Shown piece after piece: positions 1-7,380 of a DNA stretch of 64,000 nt; position 1 is the first letter of the stretch; the number at the start of each line of letters is the position of its first letter. Made by a program: the position numbers and the translations under genes. Origin of the DNA: Chitinophaga rhizosphaerae (GTDB lineage: Bacteria > Bacteroidota > Bacteroidia > Chitinophagales > Chitinophagaceae); contig NZ_RXLO01000010.1 of the NCBI RefSeq assembly GCF_003958645.1, positions 155,179 to 219,178 on the forward strand, written 5' to 3'. The notes beneath the pieces are model-generated. The model saw only the letters and a list, made by a program, of their open reading frames with translations. It was not told where the DNA came from and searched no databases.

Positions 1-691
1 AATGGATGTATTGGGGTTGATTAAAATTGATTCCCAGCAGCGCTTCGTGCATCGCCCGGTTTGGCTCATCCGGCTTTCCTTCCAGTATGACCTCCAGTTT
101 TGATAGTATTTTATCGAAATATCTCAGTTTTCGGTAGGAAACACTACCACCATTCTTCACCATTGCCCGAATGGGCGTGAGCGCGAAATCGATCACACGC
201 GGATCGGTCCCCTCCAGCTCATAAAGTTTTTCGAGGCCATCCATTCGTTTTTTGAAATTACTGACGGCCTGGTCGACACGGACAAATGGAGCCAAGAGAT
301 CAAAATCAAAGTATTTTCCATATTGCTCCTGCAAAAACCGTAGGAAAGTATCAATTTCACCGCAAGCTTTGGTCAACACTTGTCGATAACCCACGCGACG
401 GCTCTCTTTAAACACATATCCTGATCTGTCATAATACTTGGAAAGGCGTTGACATAAGTTACTGGCGAAGCTGGCATGGTGATAAACCCAGGCGTCCAGC
501 GTGGCCGATGAGCTAAGGCCTTCAACGGAATCGAGTAGATAGAGCCGGAGCTCGGTTAGTTGTCGCCTGATTTCCTGGAGGAGCTCGTCGACAGAGCCGT
601 TTTTCATTTCTGTGAGGTACTGTCCTTCTGGGTCGAGTTGGGCGCAGACGATTTCGTCAAGACGCCGGATAAGCGCATTATTCGTAGCCAT
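1..691 (-). CDS. Hypothetical protein, 3' end beyond the left edge
   Basis: Reading the minus strand from the ATG at 691 gives an uninterrupted frame of about 230 codons to the window edge, so the C-terminus is missing. The product looks soluble, charged and mainly helical, with no signal peptide, membrane segment or catalytic motif. Its last visible residues read roughly HEALLGINFNQPQYIH. The layout (helical N-terminus, a YYDRSGY stretch, then a KLRYFDKIL segment) is vaguely like the RteC-type regulators of Bacteroidota mobile elements, but I cannot confirm this. It may share a transcript with the minus-strand gene at 826-1503, although the 134 bp gap leaves room for its own promoter. Confidence 0.6.
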   Translation of the reverse strand, partial: MATNNALIRRLDEIVCAQLDPEGQYLTEMKNGSVDELLQEIRRQLTELRLYLLDSVEGLSSSATLDAWVYHHASFASNLCQRLSKYYDRSGYVFKESRRVGYRQVLTKACGEIDTFLRFLQEQYGKYFDFDLLAPFVRVDQAVSNFKKRMDGLEKLYELEGTDPRVIDFALTPIRAMVKNGGSVSYRKLRYFDKILSKLEVILEGKPDEPNRAMHEALLGINFNQPQYIH

Positions 692-825
692 AGGCAAAAG
701 GTTTCTAATGTTGAAGCGTGTACCGCGGGCAAGCCGCGGCCACAACTTCGTTGCAATTGATCGGGCGACAGTAATGCAGTACTGTCGTAGTTTACATCGG
801 TACTAAGAATCAGAGTTTAACCAAG

Positions 826-1503
826 TTAATGAGATGTCATCTTAGAAACACCCCTTCCGAGTGCCATTAGACACCTTCCGTCACTGCTGCCGACTGACGC
901 GTTACGGAAGCCGGCGGCGGCAAGGGCTCCCTTGAGCACTTCTTCCTCATTACCTAATACCGCGTAAAGAGAGCTGACCTCCTCAAATCCAAGGAAAGCC
1001 TCAGCTGCGTTTTTTAAGCCATCGGAAAGGTCTATAAGAGAACCACTGTGCGAATACTTGATATACAGTAAATGAGCGCCTGGAAAAGGGACCGTAACTT
1101 GCGCCAGGGGCGAATAGGCTTTCACGACATCTATCTGGCAGATGGCTACAGCGCCTTTCCAGACAACGAACGCCTGCATGTCTCCTCGCTCAGCTATATC
1201 CTGATAGGACGTTACGAGCGCGAGGTACTCTTCCCTGAGCTCGTCGGATCCGCCACTGTTGTGGCCTTCCCATTCAAGAATTATCCATTCATCTCTTTCT
1301 ATTTGAAAAAGAGACACTTTCCATTTTTGATAAGGGTTGTCAGTGCCAATTCCGGAAGGGTAATCGTAGTACTCCTCAGGCTTAAGGGGCTGACAAAGCG
1401 AATTTAGGCGCTTTGACTCCATGGCAAAATCGGTTAACAACGTCGTTTGAAACACGTGGTTGAATTTTTGGGGTGATGCAACAAATTCGGAGCCTTTAAC
1501 CAA
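826..1503 (-). CDS. Hypothetical protein (225 aa, TTG start; 198 aa from ATG 1422)
   Basis: Not recognised. The frame opens with a TTG at 1503, just after an in-frame stop at 1510-1512; the first ATG is at 1422 and gives a 198-residue protein starting MESKRLNSL, so the true start is uncertain. It has no signal peptide or membrane helix. The C-terminal third is Ala/Gly-rich, in the style LKNAAEAFLGFEEV...VLKGALAAAGFRNAS, and the centre carries a WIILEWEGHNSGGSDELREEY stretch typical of a small soluble alpha/beta protein. It lies between an unknown helical gene and the divergent thioredoxin/LanKC operon, and nothing in the context gives a function. Confidence 0.55.
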   Translation of the reverse strand: MVKGSEFVASPQKFNHVFQTTLLTDFAMESKRLNSLCQPLKPEEYYDYPSGIGTDNPYQKWKVSLFQIERDEWIILEWEGHNSGGSDELREEYLALVTSYQDIAERGDMQAFVVWKGAVAICQIDVVKAYSPLAQVTVPFPGAHLLYIKYSHSGSLIDLSDGLKNAAEAFLGFEEVSSLYAVLGNEEEVLKGALAAAGFRNASVGSSDGRCLMALGRGVSKMTSH

Positions 1504-1730
1504 GAGAAGTTAGGGAACGGATGGGGAGTGTGTAATTGATACCTGTAATGCCTTACCAACAACAGGCAAACGAAAATAATAAAAACTAGATTATAGAAAA
1601 ATTAAAAACAACACACATAAGGGTTAGTACTTAAAAACACAGAAAAATGAAAACTTTTTTTGGAGGCTACCTATCTCAGCATATTCTGACATTACCTTTA
1701 CCCTCACAAGCAAACGAAAAACTGTTAACG

Positions 1731-2234
1731 ATGCGCCTTATCCTAATAACACTTTGCTTGTCGGCATGCATTGCCGGCTGCAAAGACAGAAAACAAGAAG
1801 CAGAACTAGCAAAGAAGCTTGCAACACTCCCTCAAGTAAATACTTTAGCCCTAGATAGCACAACTGTCATAAACATCACGGAAAAGTCAAAAGGTTTCCC
1901 GGTGGTTGTTATGTTCTTTGACCCAGATTGTCATACCTGCCAGAAGGAGACAGAACTGCTAACTACGAAATACAATGAGCTCGCCAACTTAAAGATTTAC
2001 ATGTTGAGCATCGAGAATACGGAAAAGCTCAAACAATTCTCCAAACACTATAGACTAGAATCGTTTCCCAATATCACCGTAGTGAAAGACCATACCTACT
2101 CCCTAATAAACACCTTTAAAGTAAAGTCGATTCCCAGCATGCTGCTTTATGACGAAAACCACAGGCTCGTGCAGGCCTACGAAGGTGTCGCAGATTTTAG
2201 CAAAATCAAACAATTAATCGGAGCTACCCTTTAA
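1731..2234 (+). CDS. Thioredoxin-like lipoprotein (CHTC active site)
   Basis: Predicted periplasm-facing thiol-disulfide protein of 168 aa. I chose the ATG at 1731 because it places a lipoprotein signal at the N-terminus: MRLILITLCLSACIAGC, with the lipobox Cys at residue 17. The upstream in-frame ATG at 1647 would bury that signal behind 28 residues. The thioredoxin fold shows as FFDPDCHTC with C67-x-x-C70 and a later SIPSM cis-proline segment. It is 14 bp upstream of the LanKC gene in the same direction, so they are probably co-transcribed. Two-cysteine secreted proteins lie just downstream of LanKC, so a plausible inferred job is reducing or oxidising those thiols outside the inner membrane. 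Confidence 0.82.
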   Translation: MRLILITLCLSACIAGCKDRKQEAELAKKLATLPQVNTLALDSTTVINITEKSKGFPVVVMFFDPDCHTCQKETELLTTKYNELANLKIYMLSIENTEKLKQFSKHYRLESFPNITVVKDHTYSLINTFKVKSIPSMLLYDENHRLVQAYEGVADFSKIKQLIGATL

Positions 2235-2248
2235 AAAAGTACGAAATT

Positions 2249-4849
2249 ATGTCACCAACTACGAGAGCTGAAAATTCGGCGCGGGATACGCTTGCCATTG
2301 ATCCAACAACGGACTATGGGCCGGTCTTGAAAGCCGCGGGAATAGAGTACGAAGTAGAGAATTATTACTATAAGCATGGAGCTCCCACGGCAACGCAGGG
2401 CTGGATCATACATATATCAATTGTCCGCTGGCAACTTGAGCACGCTCTCGCCGAAATTCTACCTGTCCTGGCCGGGTTAAAAACGCCCTTCAAGGTGGTT
2501 CAGAATAAGATGGTAGCAAGGATGATACTCGATGGTGCACTGGGTCTGGAAAAACTAGGAAAGGTCATCACGCTATATCCTAATTCCAGTGCGGCTGCCA
2601 TAACCTTGATTGTCAATTTGGAACCAATCACCCAAAAATATAAAGGGCCTAAGATCCTAACCGACTTGGAGGTAGGCACCAATATTTACACGAGATTCGG
2701 TTCTTTCGTGCCGCCATCGAATTTGCCCGCCACTGTCATGGCGCCAAACGGACAAACAGAGACTGATCAATATGCTATCCCCTATACCCCTCAGCCCTGG
2801 TTAAATGTGCCATTTGAAAAGGTCTCGAAACCGAAACAGGTGAAGCAGTACCAATACCGAGTCATGAGCCCATTACGGGAAAATCCAAAAGGTGGAGTTT
2901 TCAAGGGGGTATACCTAAAAAATGGCCTGATCCCCAAGGTTTGTGTGATTAAGGAAGGCATTCGAAATATGTGGAGCAACGAAGCGGACCTGGATATGGG
3001 CGATCGGATTAAATGGCAGTACGATCTATTGCGATTGTTCGAGGAAGATGAAGTATTTCCGAAGGCTTACGATATCGTCGAAGAAGAAGAAAGGATTGTC
3101 ATTTTGATGGAATTTATCGAATCAGTCACCTTGCGTGAGTTTATAGAAGCAAAGAATAAAAGTTCGGTTCCGTGGATTGCAATGTCACCGGATGTCAAGG
3201 CAGAAATATTGAACGTTCTCAAGCAAACTGCCCTGATAATTGAAAAAATGCACCAAAAAGGGATTTTGCATAGAGATATCACGCCTGAGAATTTCGTTGT
3301 CACCGAAAAGAATAAAGTCCTGGGACTAGATATAGAAATGGCATATGATATCCAGCAGGGATTTCCTTTGCCAGCCTTTCAGTTTGGCACCGAAGGGTTT
3401 GCACCCACCAACCAACGGGACGAAAATAGGATTCCAAAATCTAGCGATGATATCTATGGACTTGGAGCAACAGTTTTTTCTTCGATCACTAATGTGCCTC
3501 CAGGTGTCCTTTCTGGTCAATCAAAGGAAAGGCGGTTAGAGTTATTAAGAGAACTAATTGGAGATAATATAATCACTAAGATGATCTACGAAAGCGTTCA
3601 TCCGGATGAGCGTCGCCGGCCTAAGGCAAGCGATTTTGTTGCCGCACTCTCCAATGCTCCTGTTGCTGCTGCTGCTGCTAGTTATCAAGTGACGAGAACG
3701 AAGGTTAATTTTGATGAGCAAATTAATAGAACAATTGACTTGAGTTTAAATGCTCTATTAAAGTACAAGCCATTTTCTAGGAACGACCTATGGCATACGC
3801 CAAAATATAATTCCGCTGGTGTCGGAGCGGTACTCAAAGCAAGTTCAACTTTCTTTGAAGGTATATCAGGTATCCTATACACGATCTCCTATGCGAAGAA
3901 TTGTGGCACGAATGTTAGTAATCTCATGAGTGTCTATAAAAGAAATTGGCAATTTATTGATGGTAATTATCTGCAGTCATTACCAAATGCTGAAGGGGGG
4001 TTAAACAACGGCTATGGAGTCGCAATTGCTCTAAACGAAGGAATCAAGGCAGGGATGGTGCCAGACTCAGAAGTATTCAAAAAACTAATAAGACAGTGTC
4101 TCAATACGACAAGTAATAATCCGACGTTCTACTCAGGCCTGGCGGGAAAACTCCTAGCAATAAGCCAATGCGAAAGTGTATTCACAATGCATGAAAAAGA
4201 TCAACTTATTCAGGATGTGTCACAACATCTTTGGCGAGAGATGGATACAAATCTTTCATGGATTTATGAGGGGACTCAAAAGCAATCTAAGCCATCTTCA
4301 AGCTTCATATATGGAAACTCAGGAATTCTCTTTAGTTTAATAAAATGCGATTTTTCCGCAGATAAGAAAGATCTAATAAAAGAATGCCTGGACAAATTAG
4401 ATATGGAATGTGAAAGAAATATGGTACAGTTAGCTACTTGTGGTATTTCCAAATCTAATCGGCTTCCCCTCTTTTTAGATAACTGTCTAGGTGCCCTCCT
4501 GGCTCTTACTGCAGGTTATATTAGGACCGGAGACAAGAAGTTGCGAAAAGCCATTATTGAGCATACGCTCAATTTGCCAGACTCAATTATTCTGTCAAAC
4601 ATGACAATAAATGGGGGATTACCTATGCTTCTTGGAGTGCTGATTGGTATCCACAAGGCGACCGGTGACGATCTTGTCAAGAACAAGATGCAAAAGATTG
4701 CCGATTTAATAGTCATGCTTGCAATTAGCAATGAAGACTACCTTTTATGGCAACCAGACTTTCAAGTTTCTCCGAACGTGAGTTTGCTTGGTGGACAAAC
4801 TGGAGTTTTGTATTCGCTAATTAGATACAAAAACTACCTACAAGTATAG
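2249..4849 (+). CDS. Class III lanthionine synthetase (LanKC)
   Basis: Trifunctional RiPP enzyme of 866 aa that should phosphorylate Ser/Thr, eliminate phosphate and cyclise Cys onto the dehydro residues. N-terminal part (about 1-185): the LanKC N-terminal region, seen in GWIIHIS, KVITLYP, GPKILTD and IYTRFGSF. Middle (about 205-465): a protein kinase with Lys235 in VCVIKEG, the catalytic loop HRDITPEN (H341-N348) and D361-I-E in place of DFG, a common form in this class. C-terminal part (about 480-866): LanC-like (alpha/alpha) repeats such as GGLNNGYG, YGNSGILFSL and LLGGQTGVLYSL. The Cys and CysHis zinc ligands of classical LanC are absent, which is usual for class III. It follows the thioredoxin lipoprotein by 14 bp and precedes three small secreted cysteine proteins by 124 bp. 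Confidence 0.85.
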   Translation: MSPTTRAENSARDTLAIDPTTDYGPVLKAAGIEYEVENYYYKHGAPTATQGWIIHISIVRWQLEHALAEILPVLAGLKTPFKVVQNKMVARMILDGALGLEKLGKVITLYPNSSAAAITLIVNLEPITQKYKGPKILTDLEVGTNIYTRFGSFVPPSNLPATVMAPNGQTETDQYAIPYTPQPWLNVPFEKVSKPKQVKQYQYRVMSPLRENPKGGVFKGVYLKNGLIPKVCVIKEGIRNMWSNEADLDMGDRIKWQYDLLRLFEEDEVFPKAYDIVEEEERIVILMEFIESVTLREFIEAKNKSSVPWIAMSPDVKAEILNVLKQTALIIEKMHQKGILHRDITPENFVVTEKNKVLGLDIEMAYDIQQGFPLPAFQFGTEGFAPTNQRDENRIPKSSDDIYGLGATVFSSITNVPPGVLSGQSKERRLELLRELIGDNIITKMIYESVHPDERRRPKASDFVAALSNAPVAAAAASYQVTRTKVNFDEQINRTIDLSLNALLKYKPFSRNDLWHTPKYNSAGVGAVLKASSTFFEGISGILYTISYAKNCGTNVSNLMSVYKRNWQFIDGNYLQSLPNAEGGLNNGYGVAIALNEGIKAGMVPDSEVFKKLIRQCLNTTSNNPTFYSGLAGKLLAISQCESVFTMHEKDQLIQDVSQHLWREMDTNLSWIYEGTQKQSKPSSSFIYGNSGILFSLIKCDFSADKKDLIKECLDKLDMECERNMVQLATCGISKSNRLPLFLDNCLGALLALTAGYIRTGDKKLRKAIIEHTLNLPDSIILSNMTINGGLPMLLGVLIGIHKATGDDLVKNKMQKIADLIVMLAISNEDYLLWQPDFQVSPNVSLLGGQTGVLYSLIRYKNYLQV

Positions 4850-4973
4850 AACGAATTCATCTCGTAGCTACAGTTGAATAAAACGCAGCCCATATCTGCT
4901 TTAATATGGAGGGGGAAGCCGAAAACCCATCAGAGTAGGCAATATTTCTTTTTTTTTTTAAAAACTTTCAACT

Positions 4974-5246
4974 ATGAAAAAGTATTTCATCGCCTTTGGC
5001 GCTCTTGCCGTTGCTGGTATCGCTTTTGCTGGTGGTCGCGCATCTATCTACGCTACTGCAACTGACCTATATGTAAAAAAATCTGCGTCTGTGTGCACTA
5101 GGCTTGTAAACGCTGCCAATGTTATTTCCAGCCAACTTATCACAAGTGGTACAGGCCAGCAAGCTCAAATCGTAAGCAATGGAGGTACTGCATTTGACCT
5201 GTTCGAAGATAACGCATGTACACATGCAGTTTATTTCCCCAACTAA
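4974..5246 (+). CDS. Small secreted two-Cys protein, copy 1 (possible LanKC substrate)
   Basis: Ninety residues with a clear Sec signal peptide (MKKYFIAFGALAVAGIAFA, cut after AFA) and a short mature part of about 70 aa. The mature part has exactly two cysteines, in SVCTRLV and DNACTHAVYF, separated by a Ser/Thr/Gly-rich stretch (SSQLITSGTGQQAQIVSNGG). Copies 2 and 3 at 5328 and 5622 share the pattern ATDLY-x-VC-x-RLV-x-QAQI-x-G-x-A-x-DLYE-x-C-x-VYF. Position after LanKC makes it a candidate substrate, but a Sec signal on a lanthipeptide precursor would be unusual. The alternative is a simple disulfide-bonded secreted protein. Upstream at 4950-4962 is a T-rich tract and a weak start context. 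Confidence 0.75.
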   Translation: MKKYFIAFGALAVAGIAFAGGRASIYATATDLYVKKSASVCTRLVNAANVISSQLITSGTGQQAQIVSNGGTAFDLFEDNACTHAVYFPN

Positions 5247-5263
5247 GAGTTAATACTGCAAAT

Positions 5264-5300
5264 AACCTTCAAAGTGCAATTCGGCACTTTGAAGGTTTTG
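5264..5300 (+). terminator. 14-bp hairpin between copies 1 and 2
   Basis: A perfect stem AACCTTCAAAGTGC (5264-5277) pairs with 5284-5297 around a 6-nt loop and is followed by TTTG. It lies 17 bp after the stop of copy 1 and before copy 2, so it could terminate part of the transcription and raise copy 1 expression over copies 2 and 3. Confidence 0.7.
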
Positions 5301-5327
5301 CCACGCCTATTACCAAAAACAAAGTAT

Positions 5328-5609
5328 ATGGAAACCTTTCGAACTATGCCAAATTCTACGTTGATTTCGAGAGCTGTGCTAATGATCTTCTTTTCTGTAA
5401 ATGGCGTGCAATCAAAATCAGTCCCATTGCAATTGTGGGCATTCAATCCGGCGAATTCCACATGTGTTCGTATCATCAACACTTATGGTCCTTCAAGCGC
5501 ATTTACGACTAATGGGTTAAGCCTCCAATGCCAAATAATTGACTCATACGGTGTTTCTTGGGACGTGTATGAAGATAGCTCCTGTTCAAATCCCGTCTTT
5601 CTAAACTAA
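5328..5609 (+). CDS. Small two-Cys protein, copy 2 (diverged)
   Basis: About 93 residues from the ATG at 5328. The C-terminal half aligns with copies 1 and 3: STCVRIINTYG, LQCQIIDSYG and WDVYEDSSCSNPVFLN occupy the places of the conserved Cys-R, QAQI and DLYE-C-VYF blocks. It has one extra cysteine (LQCQI). The N-terminus is weaker than its sisters, with only a short hydrophobic run (AVLMIFFSV) after ISR, so secretion is less certain. The ATG at 5346 (MPNSTLISR) is an alternative start. It is intact through the conserved region and ends 12 bp before copy 3, so I treat it as a real but diverging paralog rather than a pseudogene. Confidence 0.6.
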   Translation: METFRTMPNSTLISRAVLMIFFSVNGVQSKSVPLQLWAFNPANSTCVRIINTYGPSSAFTTNGLSLQCQIIDSYGVSWDVYEDSSCSNPVFLN

Positions 5610-5621
5610 AATGATTTGTAT

Positions 5622-5906
5622 ATGAAAAGGAAAACGCTATTCGTAGCACTTTCGCTTTTATCCGGAAGCGTTACGGCATTCGCCTGGAAAGCTATAGAAA
5701 GTTTTGCAACAGCAACTGACTTGTATGCATACTGCCATACAAGTGGTGTGTGCATCCGTTTAGTTACTACCTCGAACGTAATTGCAAGTTCTATTATAAC
5801 TAGTGGTTTTGGAATTCAAGCTCAAATTATAAGCAACTCTGGCACCGCATATGACTTGTATGAGAACAATACTTGTACAAGGCCGGTATATTTTGTTGGT
5901 TGCTAA
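5622..5906 (+). CDS. Small secreted two-Cys protein, copy 3
   Basis: Ninety-four residues from the ATG at 5622 (a TTG lies six bases upstream). A Sec signal peptide MKRKTLFVALSLLSGSVTAFA is followed by a mature part very close to copy 1: ATATDLYAYCHTSGVCIRLV, IQAQIISNSGTAYDLYE and NTCTRPVYFVGC. It keeps both conserved cysteines and adds two, one near the N-terminus (AYC) and one at the very C-terminus (VGC). The three copies in tandem indicate local duplication with divergence of the exposed loops. The gene is the last of the thioredoxin-LanKC cluster and ends at a hairpin facing the convergent SusD gene. Confidence 0.75.
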   Translation: MKRKTLFVALSLLSGSVTAFAWKAIESFATATDLYAYCHTSGVCIRLVTTSNVIASSIITSGFGIQAQIISNSGTAYDLYENNTCTRPVYFVGC

Positions 5907-5916
5907 ATACTGTTAT

Positions 5917-5945
5917 AGGAGCGACCGAAATCGCTCCTGTACTTT
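5917..5945 (+). terminator. Hairpin between convergent genes
   Basis: AGGAGCGA (5917-5924) pairs with TCGCTCCT (5931-5938) over a 6-nt loop. It sits between the stop of the third small protein (plus) and the stop of SusD (minus) and can serve as a terminator; the following T-run is short. Confidence 0.6.
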
Positions 5946-7368
5946 AATACCCACTATTTTGTTCTAAAAATGGATTGCGCTGAATTTCCACCAAAGGAAT
6001 GGGCATGTCAATTTTGAATACCAACCAGTTAGGCTTTCTTTTCTTTAAAACATCATTCATACGGCCGGTTCTTTTTAAGTCAAAATATCTTTGACCATTT
6101 TCCCAAAACATTTCCTTCCTTTTCTCCATTATAACAAGCCCTATGGCCTCCTCAATATTAGTTGCGGAAACTATGCTCGCCAGGCCACTTCTTAACCTTA
6201 TACGATTAATATCATCAACGGAACTTTGAAATTGACTTAATCGTGCATACGCTTCAGCACGTACGAACATTATTTCAGCCAATCTCATCAATGTATAGTA
6301 TTCAGTCGGCTCGATTGAAGGAGAGCTCTGTTTGGGTCCATTTTTATATTTGATGCTAAAAAATCGTTTTTTACCGGAAGTAACAGCGCTATCAATCCAA
6401 TTTACCCTTCTAAGATCTCCGTATTCAAATTGAGCCAAAAGGGAATCATCCATCGCATATCTTGGAATCGAACCTGTATTAGGCACCATTCTGAATCCTT
6501 GCGAAGTAACATTATAAGGATATAGAGCTGGATTCAGCGCCCATTGAAGTATTGCTTCATGACTTGAGCGAAGGAAAACGTCTTTATGGTTCGGCTCAAG
6601 GAAGTATGTTGAACTATTATCGATAACTGCAGATGACGTAATAATTGACTTCTGCCAATCACCTGCTTCTAAATATAGTTTGGATAATAGTCCCAACGCT
6701 ACAAACTTGTTAACGCGTATTCGCTCATTTAATGCATTATTATACGATTCGTCCAAAAGGCCGGCAGCTTCTTCGACATCTTTGATTATGTTCGTTAGAA
6801 TTTCTGCTTTCTGGCTCCGCCCAACTTTAGAAGTAGCGCGCCAATCGGTTGAAGTAATGTAAGGCACTCCACCAAAAATATTTGTTATTTGGAAGTATAA
6901 AAAACTTCTAATAACAAGTACTTCTCCGAGTAGTCGGTTTTTAACAGATGCAGCCAAACTGGATTTTCTTAGTCCCTCAACACATGCATTAGTTTGGTAG
7001 ATTTGAGCGTATGCCTTTGCCCAAAATCCGGAAAATATGGTCGCGTCATCCGGTAATAACTGGGTATTATAATAGTTTCTAAATCCGCTAGTTCCAACAA
7101 TCACACTTTCGTCAGTATACAATCCCAATACCTCGGCCAAAAGGCCATTGCTGAACTCTGGGGTCGTTCCAGTATTATTGATCATGCCATATATGCCTGA
7201 TACGGACGATACAGCATTTGCGCTATCTTCAAAAGCTTCACCTGTAGTGATAGTATCCAAAGGTGGGGGGATTTCAATCAACTTTGTACACCCGCTTTCA
7301 ATCAGCATAACGACAATCAGAATAATTAGAATATTCTTGAACTTTGTTTGTATCACTATATCTTTCAT
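5944..7368 (-). CDS. SusD/RagB-family outer-membrane lipoprotein
   Basis: Surface-exposed nutrient-binding lipoprotein that forms the lid of a SusC channel; 474 aa, a usual length. The N-terminus has a long hydrophobic signal and a lipobox ending in SGC (Cys about residue 27). SusD landmarks are visible: AEVLGLYTDES, AYAQIYQTNACVEGL, RSFLYFQITNIFGGVPY, the TPR-like EYYTLMRLAEIMFVRAEAYAR, DINRIRLRSGL, EKRKEMFWENGQRYFDLKR and the terminal NPFLEQNSGY. It begins 12 bp after the SusC stop and is translated from the same transcript. The substrate cannot be read from sequence. Confidence 0.93.
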   Translation of the reverse strand: MKDIVIQTKFKNILIILIVVMLIESGCTKLIEIPPPLDTITTGEAFEDSANAVSSVSGIYGMINNTGTTPEFSNGLLAEVLGLYTDESVIVGTSGFRNYYNTQLLPDDATIFSGFWAKAYAQIYQTNACVEGLRKSSLAASVKNRLLGEVLVIRSFLYFQITNIFGGVPYITSTDWRATSKVGRSQKAEILTNIIKDVEEAAGLLDESYNNALNERIRVNKFVALGLLSKLYLEAGDWQKSIITSSAVIDNSSTYFLEPNHKDVFLRSSHEAILQWALNPALYPYNVTSQGFRMVPNTGSIPRYAMDDSLLAQFEYGDLRRVNWIDSAVTSGKKRFFSIKYKNGPKQSSPSIEPTEYYTLMRLAEIMFVRAEAYARLSQFQSSVDDINRIRLRSGLASIVSATNIEEAIGLVIMEKRKEMFWENGQRYFDLKRTGRMNDVLKKRKPNWLVFKIDMPIPLVEIQRNPFLEQNSGY

Positions 7369-7380
7369 ATGCTCCTTATT

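Noticed and set aside
5328..5609. Copy 2 of the small secreted family as a pseudogene
   Set aside because: Although diverged, the frame is intact over the whole conserved region and spacing to copy 3 is operon-like.
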